A model generated the notes under the pieces. It did no database searches. It saw only the letters and a program-made list of their open reading frames with translations, and was not told the DNA's origin. From Alkalilimnicola sp. S0819 (GTDB lineage Bacteria > Pseudomonadota > Gammaproteobacteria > Nitrococcales > WHIW01): a stretch of DNA of 64,000 nucleotides. Of the stretch, positions 1 to 11,230 are shown one piece after another (within the stretch, counting starts at the first letter, position 1; every line of letters starts with the position of its first letter). The DNA lies in assembly GCF_009295635.1 (NCBI RefSeq), contig NZ_WHIW01000015.1:1-64000 (forward strand), written 5' to 3'. The translations under genes were made by a program, and so were the position numbers.

Positions 1-32
1 TGGGGCGGACGTCGATGCAGCCGAGCATCGCA

Positions 33-98
33 GCCGGAAAGGGAAAAAGCGGGTTGCCTGTTTGAGCGAAGCGAGTTTGCAACCCGCCCCTTTCCGGC
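33..98. repeat. Long intergenic inverted repeat at window start
   Basis: The first 312 bases contain no gene I can support. Positions 33-43 and 88-98 are reverse complements, as are 49-57 and 79-87, giving a nested stem of about 20 bp around a loop containing TTTGAGCGAAGCGAGTTT. A second small hairpin lies at 194-213 (CACAGGG/CCCTGTG). The loop read on the plus strand encodes LFERSEF, a peptide I recall from spurious short ORFs in other proteobacterial genomes. I therefore treat this as a recurrent structured intergenic element, not a gene. Its function is unknown. Confidence 0.5.
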
Positions 99-312
99 GA
101 GAAGCGCAGGGGAGCCCGGCGTAGCCGGGCCAAATCGTGGGCCGCCCCAGGCCGTACCCACCCCGGAACCGGCACCCACATCGCAAGCCTCGTCACAGGG
201 CCGTTTCCCTGTGCCGCCGACCTCCCGCCAAAGCGCGATGAATCTTTTTTGAGGGTGCCCCCCAAGCCTGCCCCGAAAATGGCACCGATACTCGCGCCTA
301 GGCAAAGGGGAA

Positions 313-1413
313 TCACCCCGTGGTGGACGAGCCTCGATTTCGCTTCGCTGCAGGCCGGCCGCGCGGCTTGCTGCTGCTGGCGGTGGTTTTGGCGGCGGCT
401 TTCCTGGCCGCCGGTTTGGTAGCGGCCTTCGGCGCCGCCGGCTTCTTCCTGGCAGCGGGCTGGGCGGCGGCGGTCGGCTTACCCGTCGTCGGCTTACCCG
501 TCGGCGCGCCCGTCCAGCGCAGGTGCTCGCCGTGGTAAGGCACCAGCAAGGGCTCGGCCTTCGGGTCCTCGGCAGCCAGCCACACGCTCTGATCCCCCAC
601 CCAGCGCCCTTGCTCCACTTCATGGACGAAGTCCGCCAGCAGCCGCGCCGTGAGCTCCGGCACCTCCAGCGTGAAGGCATGGGCCATCTTCGGCACGATC
701 ACCAGCTTCGAACCGGGAATCGCCAGGCGGATCAGATCATGCAGATGTCGCGGCGTGAGCGAATCGAATTCGGCGTTGAGAATCAGCGTCGGGCAGCGCA
801 CCCCGGCGAGCTTCGGCGTGATGCTCTCGAACTCCGCCAACGACTCCATCAGGTTCTGGATGCCGAACAGCTCATTGCTCGCCACCCCCACCCGCTTGAT
901 CACCTCGATGAGGTTCTGGTTCTGCCCCATCCACGTATTGGTGAAATTCAGCGGCATCAGCAGATCCAGATAGAACTCGAAGCCCACCCGGGCCATGCCG
1001 ATGTAGAGATTGCGCGCATGCCCGGTGAGCTGCGGGTCCAGTTCGCTGAAGGTGCTGGCCGGAATCAGCCCGGCCAGGGCATCCGGGTACAGATGGGCGT
1101 ACTTCAACGCCACCACGCCGCCGAAGGAAATCCCCATCACATACGGGTTCTCGATCGCCAGATGCTCATGCAGGGCCTTCAGCATCACCGCATGGTCATC
1201 GAAGCTCACCCCCAGGATCGGCTTGGAGGATGCGCCCTGGCCGATCATGTCGTAGCTCAGCACCCGGCAGCCCAGCTCCGGCAAGCGCTTGAAGTAGGGC
1301 GCCCAGTGCGAGGTGCGCATGGACAGCCCGTTGACCAGGGTGATCACCGGCTGGCCGGGTTCCCCGTAGAGTTCGTAGTGGATATCGCGGTTGTCGAATC
1401 GGAATATCGGCAT
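313..1413 (-). CDS. Alpha/beta hydrolase with histone-H1-like C-terminal tail
   Basis: This encodes a 366-residue protein starting at the ATG whose product begins MPIFRFDNRDIHYELYG; a longer frame upstream lacks hydrolase features. The first ~285 residues are a typical alpha/beta hydrolase: an oxyanion region (VNGLSMRTSHW), nucleophile elbow GISFGG, acid region NAEFD and catalytic His in KMAHAF. The substrate cannot be read from the sequence. The last ~64 residues are Ala/Lys/Pro-rich with repeated KPAA/ARKAA units and end in KPRGRPAAKR, which contains an AT-hook core. Such tails are known from PhaF-type phasins and AlgP-type histone-like proteins, and they suggest nucleic-acid or polymer-granule association. 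It follows a 213-residue unknown by 14 bp and is probably co-transcribed with it. Confidence 0.85.
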   Translation of the reverse strand: MPIFRFDNRDIHYELYGEPGQPVITLVNGLSMRTSHWAPYFKRLPELGCRVLSYDMIGQGASSKPILGVSFDDHAVMLKALHEHLAIENPYVMGISFGGVVALKYAHLYPDALAGLIPASTFSELDPQLTGHARNLYIGMARVGFEFYLDLLMPLNFTNTWMGQNQNLIEVIKRVGVASNELFGIQNLMESLAEFESITPKLAGVRCPTLILNAEFDSLTPRHLHDLIRLAIPGSKLVIVPKMAHAFTLEVPELTARLLADFVHEVEQGRWVGDQSVWLAAEDPKAEPLLVPYHGEHLRWTGAPTGKPTTGKPTAAAQPAARKKPAAPKAATKPAARKAAAKTTASSSKPRGRPAAKRNRGSSTTG

Positions 1414-1427
1414 GGCTCCGCGCCCCC

Positions 1428-2069
1428 TCAGTAGCTCGCCACGCTCTGCTCCAGCGAGCAAAGCGTCGTGAGCAGACGATCGAACAGGGCATCGACGATG
1501 ATCCGCTGCTCATTGATGATGCGCTCCTTCTCCGCATGCTCCAGGCCGACGTCCACACCCTTGAGCAGCCGGATCTGAGTCTGGATCTGGCGGCCGTTCT
1601 CCTCCTCGATATCCCGCAGCGCCGACAGGAACGGCGTCTCCAGCGGCAGGGCAGCGGGCAGCAGGGGCAGCAGGCGCATGTCCGACATGAAGGCGTGAGA
1701 GAGCGCCAGGTAGCGGTAGAAGTCGGCGTTCAACTCGAAGAAGCCGGTAAGGTAACGGCTCGCATCCGTCTCCTGCCACACGGACAGGCTCAGATTGGTC
1801 GCATCCATGTAGACGAAGGGGTTGGTGCTCCAACTGGTGGCCTTGCCCAGCAGGGTGGAGAGCTCGATTTCCTTGAAGTACTGATTGTGCAGGTACTTGT
1901 AAGGCATCCAGTCCAGCGGCTGCAGCTCCACCTTGGCGAGGATCGCCGCATTGATGCCCTTCACCGCCTGCAGGAACAGGCAGATGCGGGTCTGCTCGTC
2001 GGGGCCAACTTCGTTGTTGGAAAACCAGGCCTTCGCCTGCTTGCGAATCTCTCTGGACGCTACGGACAT
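1428..2069 (-). CDS. Hypothetical protein, 213 aa
   Basis: I do not recognise this family. The protein is 213 residues, soluble and rich in Leu, Tyr and acidic residues. It has no signal peptide or membrane segment and looks largely helical. The start is the ATG giving MSVASREIRKQAKAWF. Codon use matches its neighbours, so it is likely a resident gene. It is transcribed away from the glutamate dehydrogenase and lies 14 bp upstream of the tailed alpha/beta hydrolase. The spacing implies an operon and a shared role. Given the H1-like tail of its partner, a polyhydroxyalkanoate or granule connection is possible but unproven. Confidence 0.75.
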   Translation of the reverse strand: MSVASREIRKQAKAWFSNNEVGPDEQTRICLFLQAVKGINAAILAKVELQPLDWMPYKYLHNQYFKEIELSTLLGKATSWSTNPFVYMDATNLSLSVWQETDASRYLTGFFELNADFYRYLALSHAFMSDMRLLPLLPAALPLETPFLSALRDIEEENGRQIQTQIRLLKGVDVGLEHAEKERIINEQRIIVDALFDRLLTTLCSLEQSVASY

Positions 2070-2148
2070 CCCTAGCCTCGCTTGTTATGGTTATGGTCGG
2101 TACAGCGCAGACATCATAGCCCTTCCAGGCGACGAGCAGGAGGCCCGA

Positions 2149-5100
2149 ATGACGGATCAGAGCGAGCGGCAGGGCGAGGAACGTCGGGAAAGGCTCCAGC
2201 AACTGCTGCGCGAACGCTGGCCCGATACCCAGGAGCGCGTCTGGCTCGGTCAATTTCTGGATCGTTATTATCGCGGGGTCGCCCCCGAAGACCTGGCCCA
2301 GCGCCCGCTGGACGATCTCTACGGCGCCGCCGTCTCTCATTGGAAGCTGTTCACCCGGCAGAAACCGGGCAGCCCCCGCATCCACGCCTTCAACCCGGTC
2401 CCCGAGCAGCACGGCTGGGAATCCGCCCACAGCATCGTCCAGATCGTCACCGACGATATGCCCTTTCTGGTGGATTCGGTGGCCATGGCGCTGAGCCGGC
2501 TCAACCTCACCATTCATCTGATCATCCATCCGGTGATGAGCGCGGCCCGCAACGGCCGGGGCGAGCTGCGAGGCGTGGAAGGCGGCGAAGAGCGCGACTC
2601 CTGCATGCACTTCGAGGTGGACCAGCAAGCCGAGGAAGCCCTGCGCGGCATCGAACGGGAAATTGTCCGGGCCTTGAACGATGTGCGCGCGGCGGTAGAA
2701 GACTGGCAGCCCATGAACGCGCAGCTCGGTCGCTGCATTACCCAGCTCAAGCGGCAGATTCCGCAAAGCGTGCGCGAGCAGCTCGACGAGGACGTGGCCT
2801 TCCTGGAATGGCTCAAGGAGGACCACTTCACGTTCCTCGGCTACCGCCGCTACGAGCTCGTCACCCGTCGAGGCGAGCGCCAGCTCCGGGCCGTGGCCGA
2901 TTCGGGCCTGGGCATCCTGCGCCACGTGGACGGCCAGCCCCGCTCCAGAAGCTTCTCCGCCCTGCCCGAGGAAGTGCAGCGGGAAGCCCTGATGCCGCGA
3001 CCGCTGATCGTCACCAAATCCAACTCCCGCGCCACGGTGCACCGGCCGGGTTACATGGACTACGTGGGCATCAAACGCTTCAACCAGCGCGGCGAGGTCA
3101 TCGGCGAGCACCGTTTCCTGGGGCTCTACACCTCCGCCGCCTATAACCTCAACCCGCGCCACATCCCGCTGCTGCGGCGCAAGATCGACCAGGTGCTGGA
3201 ACAGGCCGCCTTGCCACCGCGCAGCCACGCCGGCAAGGCGCTGATCAACATCCTGGAAACCTTCCCCCGCGATGAGCTGTTCCAGATCGAGCCCACGGAG
3301 CTGCACCGCATCGCCCTGGGCATCCTGCACCTGCAGGAGCGCGCCAAGGTGCGGCTGTTTCTGCGGGTGGATCCGTACCGGCGCTTCGTCTCCTGCCTGG
3401 TCTACGCACCGCGGGAGCGCTACGGCACGGAAGTGCGCCGCCGCATGCAGGCCATTTTGCAGCACGCCTTCGCCGGTGAGCAGGCAGAGTTCAGCGTGCA
3501 GCTGGCCGAATCCCTGCTCGCCCGCATTCATTTCATCATCCGCCTGGGCGATCAGGGCCTGCCCGAGGTGGACCTGGATGCGCTGGAGCAGGAACTGGCC
3601 GCCACCACCCGCTCCTGGCGAGACGATCTGCACCGCGCGCTGCTGGACTACTACGGCGAGGAGCGGGGCAACCGTCTTTATCGCCGCTACGGCGAGGCCT
3701 ACAGCGCCGCTTACCAGGAGGACACCCAGCCGCGCGTGGCCGCCCATGATCTGGAGCGACTGGAGGCGCTGAGCCCCGAACGCCCCCTGGGCCTGAGCCT
3801 GTACCGCCCGCTGGAGGCGAGTGGCGCGGAGCTGCGCCTGAAGCTGCTCCACCACGGCGAGCCGGTGTCCCTGTCCGCCGTGCTGCCCATGCTGGAGAAC
3901 ATGGGCCTGGAGGTCATCGACGAGCGCCCCTACGAGGTGAACCCCAGCGGCGCGCCGGCGCGCTGGGTGCACGATTTCGGCCTGCGCCACGCCGGGGGCG
4001 AGCTGGATACCGAGGAGCTGCGCGAGATCTTCCAGGATGCCCTGGCCGCCACCTGGCGCGGCGATGCGGAGAACGACGGTTTTCACCGCCTGGTGCTGGC
4101 GGCCCGCCTGGGCTGGCGGGAGATCCTCATCCTGCGCGCCTACAGCAAGTACCTGCGCCAGGCCGGCACCACCTTCAGCCAGAAGTACTTCGAGGCCACC
4201 CTGGCGGCCTGGCCCGAGATCGCCCGGCTGCTGGTGCGCCTGTTCCACGCCCGCCTGGACCCGAAGCGGGCCGACGAGAAACGCGCCGCGCAACTGGTCA
4301 CGCAAGTCGAAGAGGCCCTCAACGAGGTGCCCAGCCTGGACCAGGACCGCATCCTGCGCCGCTTCCTCGCCGCCATCCAGGCGACCCTGCGCAGCAATTT
4401 CTTCCAGACCCGCCAGGGCGCCGACAAGCCCTACATGTCGCTGAAGCTGCGCCCGGCGCAGATCCCCGGCGTCCCCCGTCCGCACCCGGCCTACGAGATC
4501 TTCGTCTACTCGCCCCGGGTGGAGGGCGTGCATCTGCGCGGCGGCAAGGTCGCCCGGGGCGGCCTGCGCTGGTCCGACCGGCCCGAGGATTACCGCACCG
4601 AGGTGCTGGGCCTGATGAAGGCGCAGATGGTGAAGAACGCCGTCATCGTCCCCGTGGGCGCCAAGGGCGGCTTCATCGTCAAGCAGCCCCCGGAGGAGCG
4701 CGAGGCGCGCATGCGCGAGGTGCGCGCCTGCTACCAGGACTTCATCCGCGGCCTGCTGGATGTCACCGACAACCTGGTGGACGGGCGCGTTGTCGCGCCC
4801 GAGCGCACCGTGCGTCACGACGAAGACGACCATTACCTGGTAGTCGCCGCCGACAAGGGCACCGCCAGCTTCTCGGACCTGGCCAACGAGGTGGCCGCCG
4901 AATACGGCTTCTGGCTGGGCGACGCCTTCGCCTCCGGCGGCTCCAGCGGCTACGACCACAAGGGCATGGGCATCACCGCCCGGGGCGCCTGGGAGGCGGT
5001 CAAGCGCCACTTCCGGGAACTGGGCAAGGACATTCAGCGCGAGCCCTTCACCGTGGTGGGCGTGGGCGACATGTCCGGCGATGTGTTCGGCAACGGCATG

Positions 5101-6978
5101 CTGCTCTCCGAGCAGACCCGCCTGGTCGCCGCCTTCGATCATCGCCACGTATTCATCGACCCGACCCCCGACCCGGCGGCAAGCTACGCGGAGCGCCAGC
5201 GCCTGTTCGCGCTGCCTCGCAGCAGTTGGGACGACTACGATCGCGACACGCTGAGCGCCGGCGGCCAGATCTACCCCCGCAGCGCCAAGCGCGTCAGCCT
5301 CTCCGAGCAAGCCCGCGCCGCGCTCGCCATCGAGGAGCGCGAACTCACCCCCAACGAACTCATCCACCGCATTCTCCAGGCCCCGGTGGAGCTGCTCTGG
5401 AACGGCGGCATCGGCACCTACGTCAAGGCCCGCTTCGAGAGCCACCTGGACGTGGGCGACAAGGCCAATGACCCGGTGCGGGTGGACGGGGCGCAGCTGC
5501 GCTGCCAGGTGCTGGGCGAGGGCGGCAACCTGGGCGTGACCCAGGCCGGGCGTATCGAATACGCCCTGCTTGGCGGGCGGGTGAACACCGACGCCATCGA
5601 CAACGCCGGCGGCGTGGACACCTCGGACCACGAGGTGAACATCAAGATCATGCTGCAGAAGCCGATCGACGAAGGCGACCTCACCGTCAAGCAGCGCAAC
5701 CGCCTGCTGGCGCGGATACAGGATGAAGTCGCCGCCCTGGTGCTGCAGAACAACTACCGCCAGACCCAGGCGCTGAGCCTGTGTGCCGCCCGGGCCCCGG
5801 AATTGCTCGACGAGCACAACCAGCTAATGCGCCTGCTGGAGCGCGAAGGGCTGCTCGATCGCGCCCTGGAGGGACTGCCCGGGGAGGAGCAGGTCAAGGA
5901 GCGGGCCTTGGCCGGCCAGGGCCTGACTCGCCCGGAGCTGGCCGTATTGCTGGCCTACGCCAAGATCTACCACTACGAGGAACTGCTGGGCAGCGAGCTG
6001 ATCGGCGAGCCGCTGCTCGAAGAAGAGCTGCTGGACTACTTCCCCGGCCCGCTGCGCGAGAGCCAGCACGACGCCATCCTGGGCCACCGTCTGCGCGCGC
6101 CCATCATCGCCACCGAGGCCGCCAACCACATCGTCAACCGCATGGGTGCGAGCTTCATCCACCGGGTGCGCGAGCGCAGCGGCGCGGACACCGCCGATGT
6201 GGCCCGGGCCTGGATGGCGACCCGGGAGATCTTCGCCATCAAGCAATTGCGCGAGGCCGTGGACACCCTGGACAACCAGGTCCCCGCCGCGGTGCAAACC
6301 GAGATGCTGCTGCGCATAAACCGCCTGCACGAGCGCGGCAGTCACTGGCTGCTCACCAATCTGCCCCGGCCGATCCCGGTGAGCCATGCGGCGGAGGCCA
6401 TGCGTGGGCCCGCCGCGCAGCTCGCCGTCTGGCTGGAGGATCTGCTCGCCGGCAGTGACCGCGCGGCGCTCGCGCAGCAGCGCGAGAAGCTGCGTGAACA
6501 GGGTGTGGAGGAGAATCTGGCCGGACGCATCGCCGACCTGGAAATGCTCTACACCGCGCTGGACATAAGCCGCATCAGCCGCGACCACGACTGCCCCCTG
6601 CGCGATGCCGCCCGGGTCTACCACCGCGCCGCCGAGGAGCTGGGCCTGTGCTGGCTGCGCGAGGCCGTAACCGGTTATCAGGCCTCCAGCCCCTGGGAGG
6701 AGCGCGCCCGCCAGGGCCTGGAGGACGAGTACTACATTCAACTGCGCCTGCTCGCCGCCCGGCTGCTGGCCGAACAGGCGCCGCTGCCCGATGAGCCCGG
6801 CCCCCTGCAGGACTGGGTGGCCGAGCGCATTCCCCGCAGCCAGCGCCTGGCCCAGACCCTGCACGAACTGTGCAACAGCCCGCAGCTGGACCTGGCCATG
6901 CTCGCCGTGGCGGTGCAGGAGCTCAACGCCGTGGTGCACACCGCCACCGCCGCACCCCAGCAGGAGAGCCCCCCATGA
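2149..6978 (+). CDS. gdhB: NAD-specific glutamate dehydrogenase (large, ~180 kDa type)
   Basis: This is a 1609-residue enzyme of the large NAD-GDH family, which oxidatively deaminates glutamate to 2-oxoglutarate and ammonium in the cytoplasm. The ATG at 2149 is preceded by GAGCAGGAGG; the frame stays open further upstream without a comparable ribosome site. The long N-terminal part carries the regulatory region of this family. The catalytic core begins around residue 800 (GGLRWSDRPEDYRTEV), followed by VPVGAKGGFIVK near 836 with the substrate-binding lysine and GGSSGYDHKGMGIT near 930. Length is normal for the family. It is divergent from the 213-residue gene, and its stop overlaps the start of the downstream hydrolase (ATGA), implying translational coupling. 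Confidence 0.95.
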   Translation: MTDQSERQGEERRERLQQLLRERWPDTQERVWLGQFLDRYYRGVAPEDLAQRPLDDLYGAAVSHWKLFTRQKPGSPRIHAFNPVPEQHGWESAHSIVQIVTDDMPFLVDSVAMALSRLNLTIHLIIHPVMSAARNGRGELRGVEGGEERDSCMHFEVDQQAEEALRGIEREIVRALNDVRAAVEDWQPMNAQLGRCITQLKRQIPQSVREQLDEDVAFLEWLKEDHFTFLGYRRYELVTRRGERQLRAVADSGLGILRHVDGQPRSRSFSALPEEVQREALMPRPLIVTKSNSRATVHRPGYMDYVGIKRFNQRGEVIGEHRFLGLYTSAAYNLNPRHIPLLRRKIDQVLEQAALPPRSHAGKALINILETFPRDELFQIEPTELHRIALGILHLQERAKVRLFLRVDPYRRFVSCLVYAPRERYGTEVRRRMQAILQHAFAGEQAEFSVQLAESLLARIHFIIRLGDQGLPEVDLDALEQELAATTRSWRDDLHRALLDYYGEERGNRLYRRYGEAYSAAYQEDTQPRVAAHDLERLEALSPERPLGLSLYRPLEASGAELRLKLLHHGEPVSLSAVLPMLENMGLEVIDERPYEVNPSGAPARWVHDFGLRHAGGELDTEELREIFQDALAATWRGDAENDGFHRLVLAARLGWREILILRAYSKYLRQAGTTFSQKYFEATLAAWPEIARLLVRLFHARLDPKRADEKRAAQLVTQVEEALNEVPSLDQDRILRRFLAAIQATLRSNFFQTRQGADKPYMSLKLRPAQIPGVPRPHPAYEIFVYSPRVEGVHLRGGKVARGGLRWSDRPEDYRTEVLGLMKAQMVKNAVIVPVGAKGGFIVKQPPEEREARMREVRACYQDFIRGLLDVTDNLVDGRVVAPERTVRHDEDDHYLVVAADKGTASFSDLANEVAAEYGFWLGDAFASGGSSGYDHKGMGITARGAWEAVKRHFRELGKDIQREPFTVVGVGDMSGDVFGNGMLLSEQTRLVAAFDHRHVFIDPTPDPAASYAERQRLFALPRSSWDDYDRDTLSAGGQIYPRSAKRVSLSEQARAALAIEERELTPNELIHRILQAPVELLWNGGIGTYVKARFESHLDVGDKANDPVRVDGAQLRCQVLGEGGNLGVTQAGRIEYALLGGRVNTDAIDNAGGVDTSDHEVNIKIMLQKPIDEGDLTVKQRNRLLARIQDEVAALVLQNNYRQTQALSLCAARAPELLDEHNQLMRLLEREGLLDRALEGLPGEEQVKERALAGQGLTRPELAVLLAYAKIYHYEELLGSELIGEPLLEEELLDYFPGPLRESQHDAILGHRLRAPIIATEAANHIVNRMGASFIHRVRERSGADTADVARAWMATREIFAIKQLREAVDTLDNQVPAAVQTEMLLRINRLHERGSHWLLTNLPRPIPVSHAAEAMRGPAAQLAVWLEDLLAGSDRAALAQQREKLREQGVEENLAGRIADLEMLYTALDISRISRDHDCPLRDAARVYHRAAEELGLCWLREAVTGYQASSPWEERARQGLEDEYYIQLRLLAARLLAEQAPLPDEPGPLQDWVAERIPRSQRLAQTLHELCNSPQLDLAMLAVAVQELNAVVHTATAAPQQESPP

Positions 6979-7754
6979 GCGCTATCACACTGCACCGCCA
7001 GAGCCGAGGCGAAGGTCCGGCGCTGGTCATCCTCCACGGACTGTACGGCTCCGGCCCCAACTGGAACCCCCAGGCGCGGCGCCTGCTCGATCGCTACCGC
7101 GTCATTCAGCCGGATCTACGCAACCATGGCCGCTCACCCCACGCCGAGCCCATGGACTACCCGGCCATGGCCGAGGACCTGCGGGCGCTGCTCGACGAGG
7201 AGGCGCTGGAGCAGGCCATCATCCTGGGCCACAGCATGGGCGGCAAGGCGGCCATGACCCTGGCCCTGCAGGCCCCCGAGCGGGTCCGCGCCCTGGTGGT
7301 GGCGGACATCGCTCCGGTGCCGTATCGCCACACCCAGGGGCATCGGCAGATCATCGACGCCCTGCTCGCACTGGACACCGCGGCGCTCAACAGCCGGGAG
7401 GAGGCCGACCAGGCCCTGGCCAACGCCATACCCGAAACCCTGGTCCGCCAGTTCCTGCTCACCAACCTCGTTCGGGGCGCCCAGGGCTACCACTGGCGTA
7501 TTCCTCTGGCACGCCTGCGGGCGGCCCTGCCCAACATCGAGGGCTTCCCCGCGTTCGCCGAGCCATACCCCGGCCCGGCGCTGTTCATCCACGGCGGCGC
7601 CTCGGACTACCTCGCCCCCGAACACGAGGCGACGGTCCATCGGCTCTTTCCCCAGGCGCGGTTGGAAACCCTGGCCGGCGCCGGCCATTGGCTCCACGTG
7701 GAACAACCCGAAGTCTTCGCCGACGCGCTGGAGAGCTTCCTGCAGGAGCTTTGA
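6975..7754 (+). CDS. Alpha/beta-fold esterase (YbfF-like)
   Basis: This 259-residue alpha/beta hydrolase has the layout of YbfF-type acyl-CoA thioesterase/esterases. Features are HGLYGSGPNWNPQARRL at the oxyanion strand, PDLRNHGRS, nucleophile elbow GHSMGG, and a C-terminal GAGHWLHVEQPE supplying the catalytic His. There is no signal peptide, so it is cytoplasmic. Its ATG overlaps the stop of the glutamate dehydrogenase by four bases (ATGA), so the two are translated together. A metabolic link between them is not obvious. The preferred substrate (short-chain ester or acyl-CoA) cannot be told from sequence. Confidence 0.88.
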   Translation: MSAITLHRQSRGEGPALVILHGLYGSGPNWNPQARRLLDRYRVIQPDLRNHGRSPHAEPMDYPAMAEDLRALLDEEALEQAIILGHSMGGKAAMTLALQAPERVRALVVADIAPVPYRHTQGHRQIIDALLALDTAALNSREEADQALANAIPETLVRQFLLTNLVRGAQGYHWRIPLARLRAALPNIEGFPAFAEPYPGPALFIHGGASDYLAPEHEATVHRLFPQARLETLAGAGHWLHVEQPEVFADALESFLQEL

Positions 7755-7785
7755 GCTGCCTTGGACCCGACGCCGGGCGGTGGCT

Positions 7786-7810
7786 TTGCCGCCCCCCCTG
7801 CTCGTATAAT
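7786..7810 (+). promoter_or_regulatory. Putative sigma-70 promoter of maeB (-10 TATAAT)
   Basis: A perfect TATAAT lies at 7805-7810, preceded by TCG, about 50 bp before the maeB ATG. The -35 region is poor: TTTGCC at 7785-7790 is too close, and the hexamer at normal spacing is GC-rich. The exact -35 is therefore uncertain. A ribosome site (CCGGAG) sits just before the ATG. Confidence 0.45.
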
Positions 7811-7860
7811 GCACAGCAACAAAAGAACCCCATCGCAGATCTGTCTCCGGAGTAGCATTC

Positions 7861-10129
<2,269 letters not shown>

Positions 10130-10140
<11 letters not shown>

Positions 10141-11167
10141 GCCGCAGCAGGGACCGGACACGTCCAGCGCCGTGCTGGGCGTGTTGCTGTGCAATCTGGG
10201 CACACCCGACGCCCCCACGCCCGCCGCCCTGCGCCGCTATCTGGGCGAGTTCCTGTGGGACCCGCGGGTGGTGGAAGCGCCTCGCCCGCTGTGGTGGCTG
10301 GTCCTGCACGGCATCATCCTGCGACTCCGGCCACGCCGCTCCGCGGCCAGCTATGCCGAAGTCTGGGGCGAGGACGGCTCCCCGCTGCTCAGCATCTCCC
10401 GACGCCAGACCCTGGCGGTGGAAGAGGCGCTGAACCGGCGCCTGAACCAGCCGGTGCGGGTGGCGCTCGGCATGCGCTACGGCCGCCCGGTCATTGACGA
10501 GGCGCTGCGCGAGCTGAAGATGAACGGCGCCGAGCGCATCGTCGTGCTGCCCCTCTACCCGCAGTATTCCGCCTCCACCAGCGCCTCGGTCTTCGATGCC
10601 GTGGCCAGGCATTACCTGGCCGAGCGGGAAGTGCCGCATCTGCGCTACGTGCGTGACTATCACGACGCGCCGGGCTACATCCGCGCGCTGGCCAACAGCG
10701 TGCGCGCCCACTGGGCCGCCCACGGCCGGGGCCAGCGCCTGCTGATGTCCTTCCACGGCATCCCCGCCGAGTACGCCACCCGCGGCGACCCCTACCCCCG
10801 GCACTGCGCCCGCACCGCCGAGTTGCTGGCCGCCGAGCTGGAGCTCGCCGAGCAGGACTGGCAACTGGTGTTCCAGTCCCGCTTCGGCCCCAGGGAATGG
10901 CTGCAGCCCTACTGCGACAAGACCCTGGAGGCGCTGCCCGGCGAAGGCATCAAACAGGTGGACGTGATCTGCCCCGGCTTCACCGCCGACTGCCTGGAGA
11001 CCCTGGAAGAGATCGCCCTGAGCAACGCCGAGCTCTACCGCAAGGCCGGTGGCGAGCGGCTCAGCTACATCCCCGCGCTGAACGACGACGCCGAGCACAT
11101 CGAATTCCTCTGCGGCCTGCTGCAGCAGGAACTGGGCCACTGGCTGAAAACACCCGCCTCCCCGTAG
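10130..11167 (+). CDS. hemH: Ferrochelatase
   Basis: This 345-residue ferrochelatase inserts Fe(II) into protoporphyrin IX, the last step of protoheme synthesis. Visible are the N-terminal GVLLCNLGTPDAPTP, the core LPLYPQYSASTSASV, the catalytic-His motif MSFHGIPAEY (His near residue 209), and QSRFGPREWLQPYCD with the C-terminal acidic helix FTADCLETLEEIA. The ATG lies inside the last codons of maeB. Its TAG stop falls inside a dispersed intergenic repeat (GTAGGCGCGGC). The other heme genes hemCDXY lie less than 2 kb away on the opposite strand. Confidence 0.96.
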
Positions 11168-11192
11168 GCGCGGCACATGGCCGCTCCCACGG
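11164..11192. repeat. Dispersed GTAGG(A/C)GCGGCnCnTGGCCGC repeat, copy 1
   Basis: This imperfect palindrome (GTAGGCGCGGC ... GCCGCTCCCAC) is one of at least seven related sites in the window. The TAG at its left end is the hemH stop codon. Confidence 0.6.
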
Positions 11193-11230
11193 GGGAAGGC
11201 GCCGTCCGCGCAACCCAAGGAGGCCATTCC

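Noticed and set aside
1510-5817. Very long minus-strand open frame (1435 codons) opposite the glutamate dehydrogenase
   Set aside because: It is the antisense shadow of a high-GC gene. The composition (His/Gln/Val/Ala-rich) is typical of such shadows and no family motif is present, while the plus strand encodes a clear GdhB.
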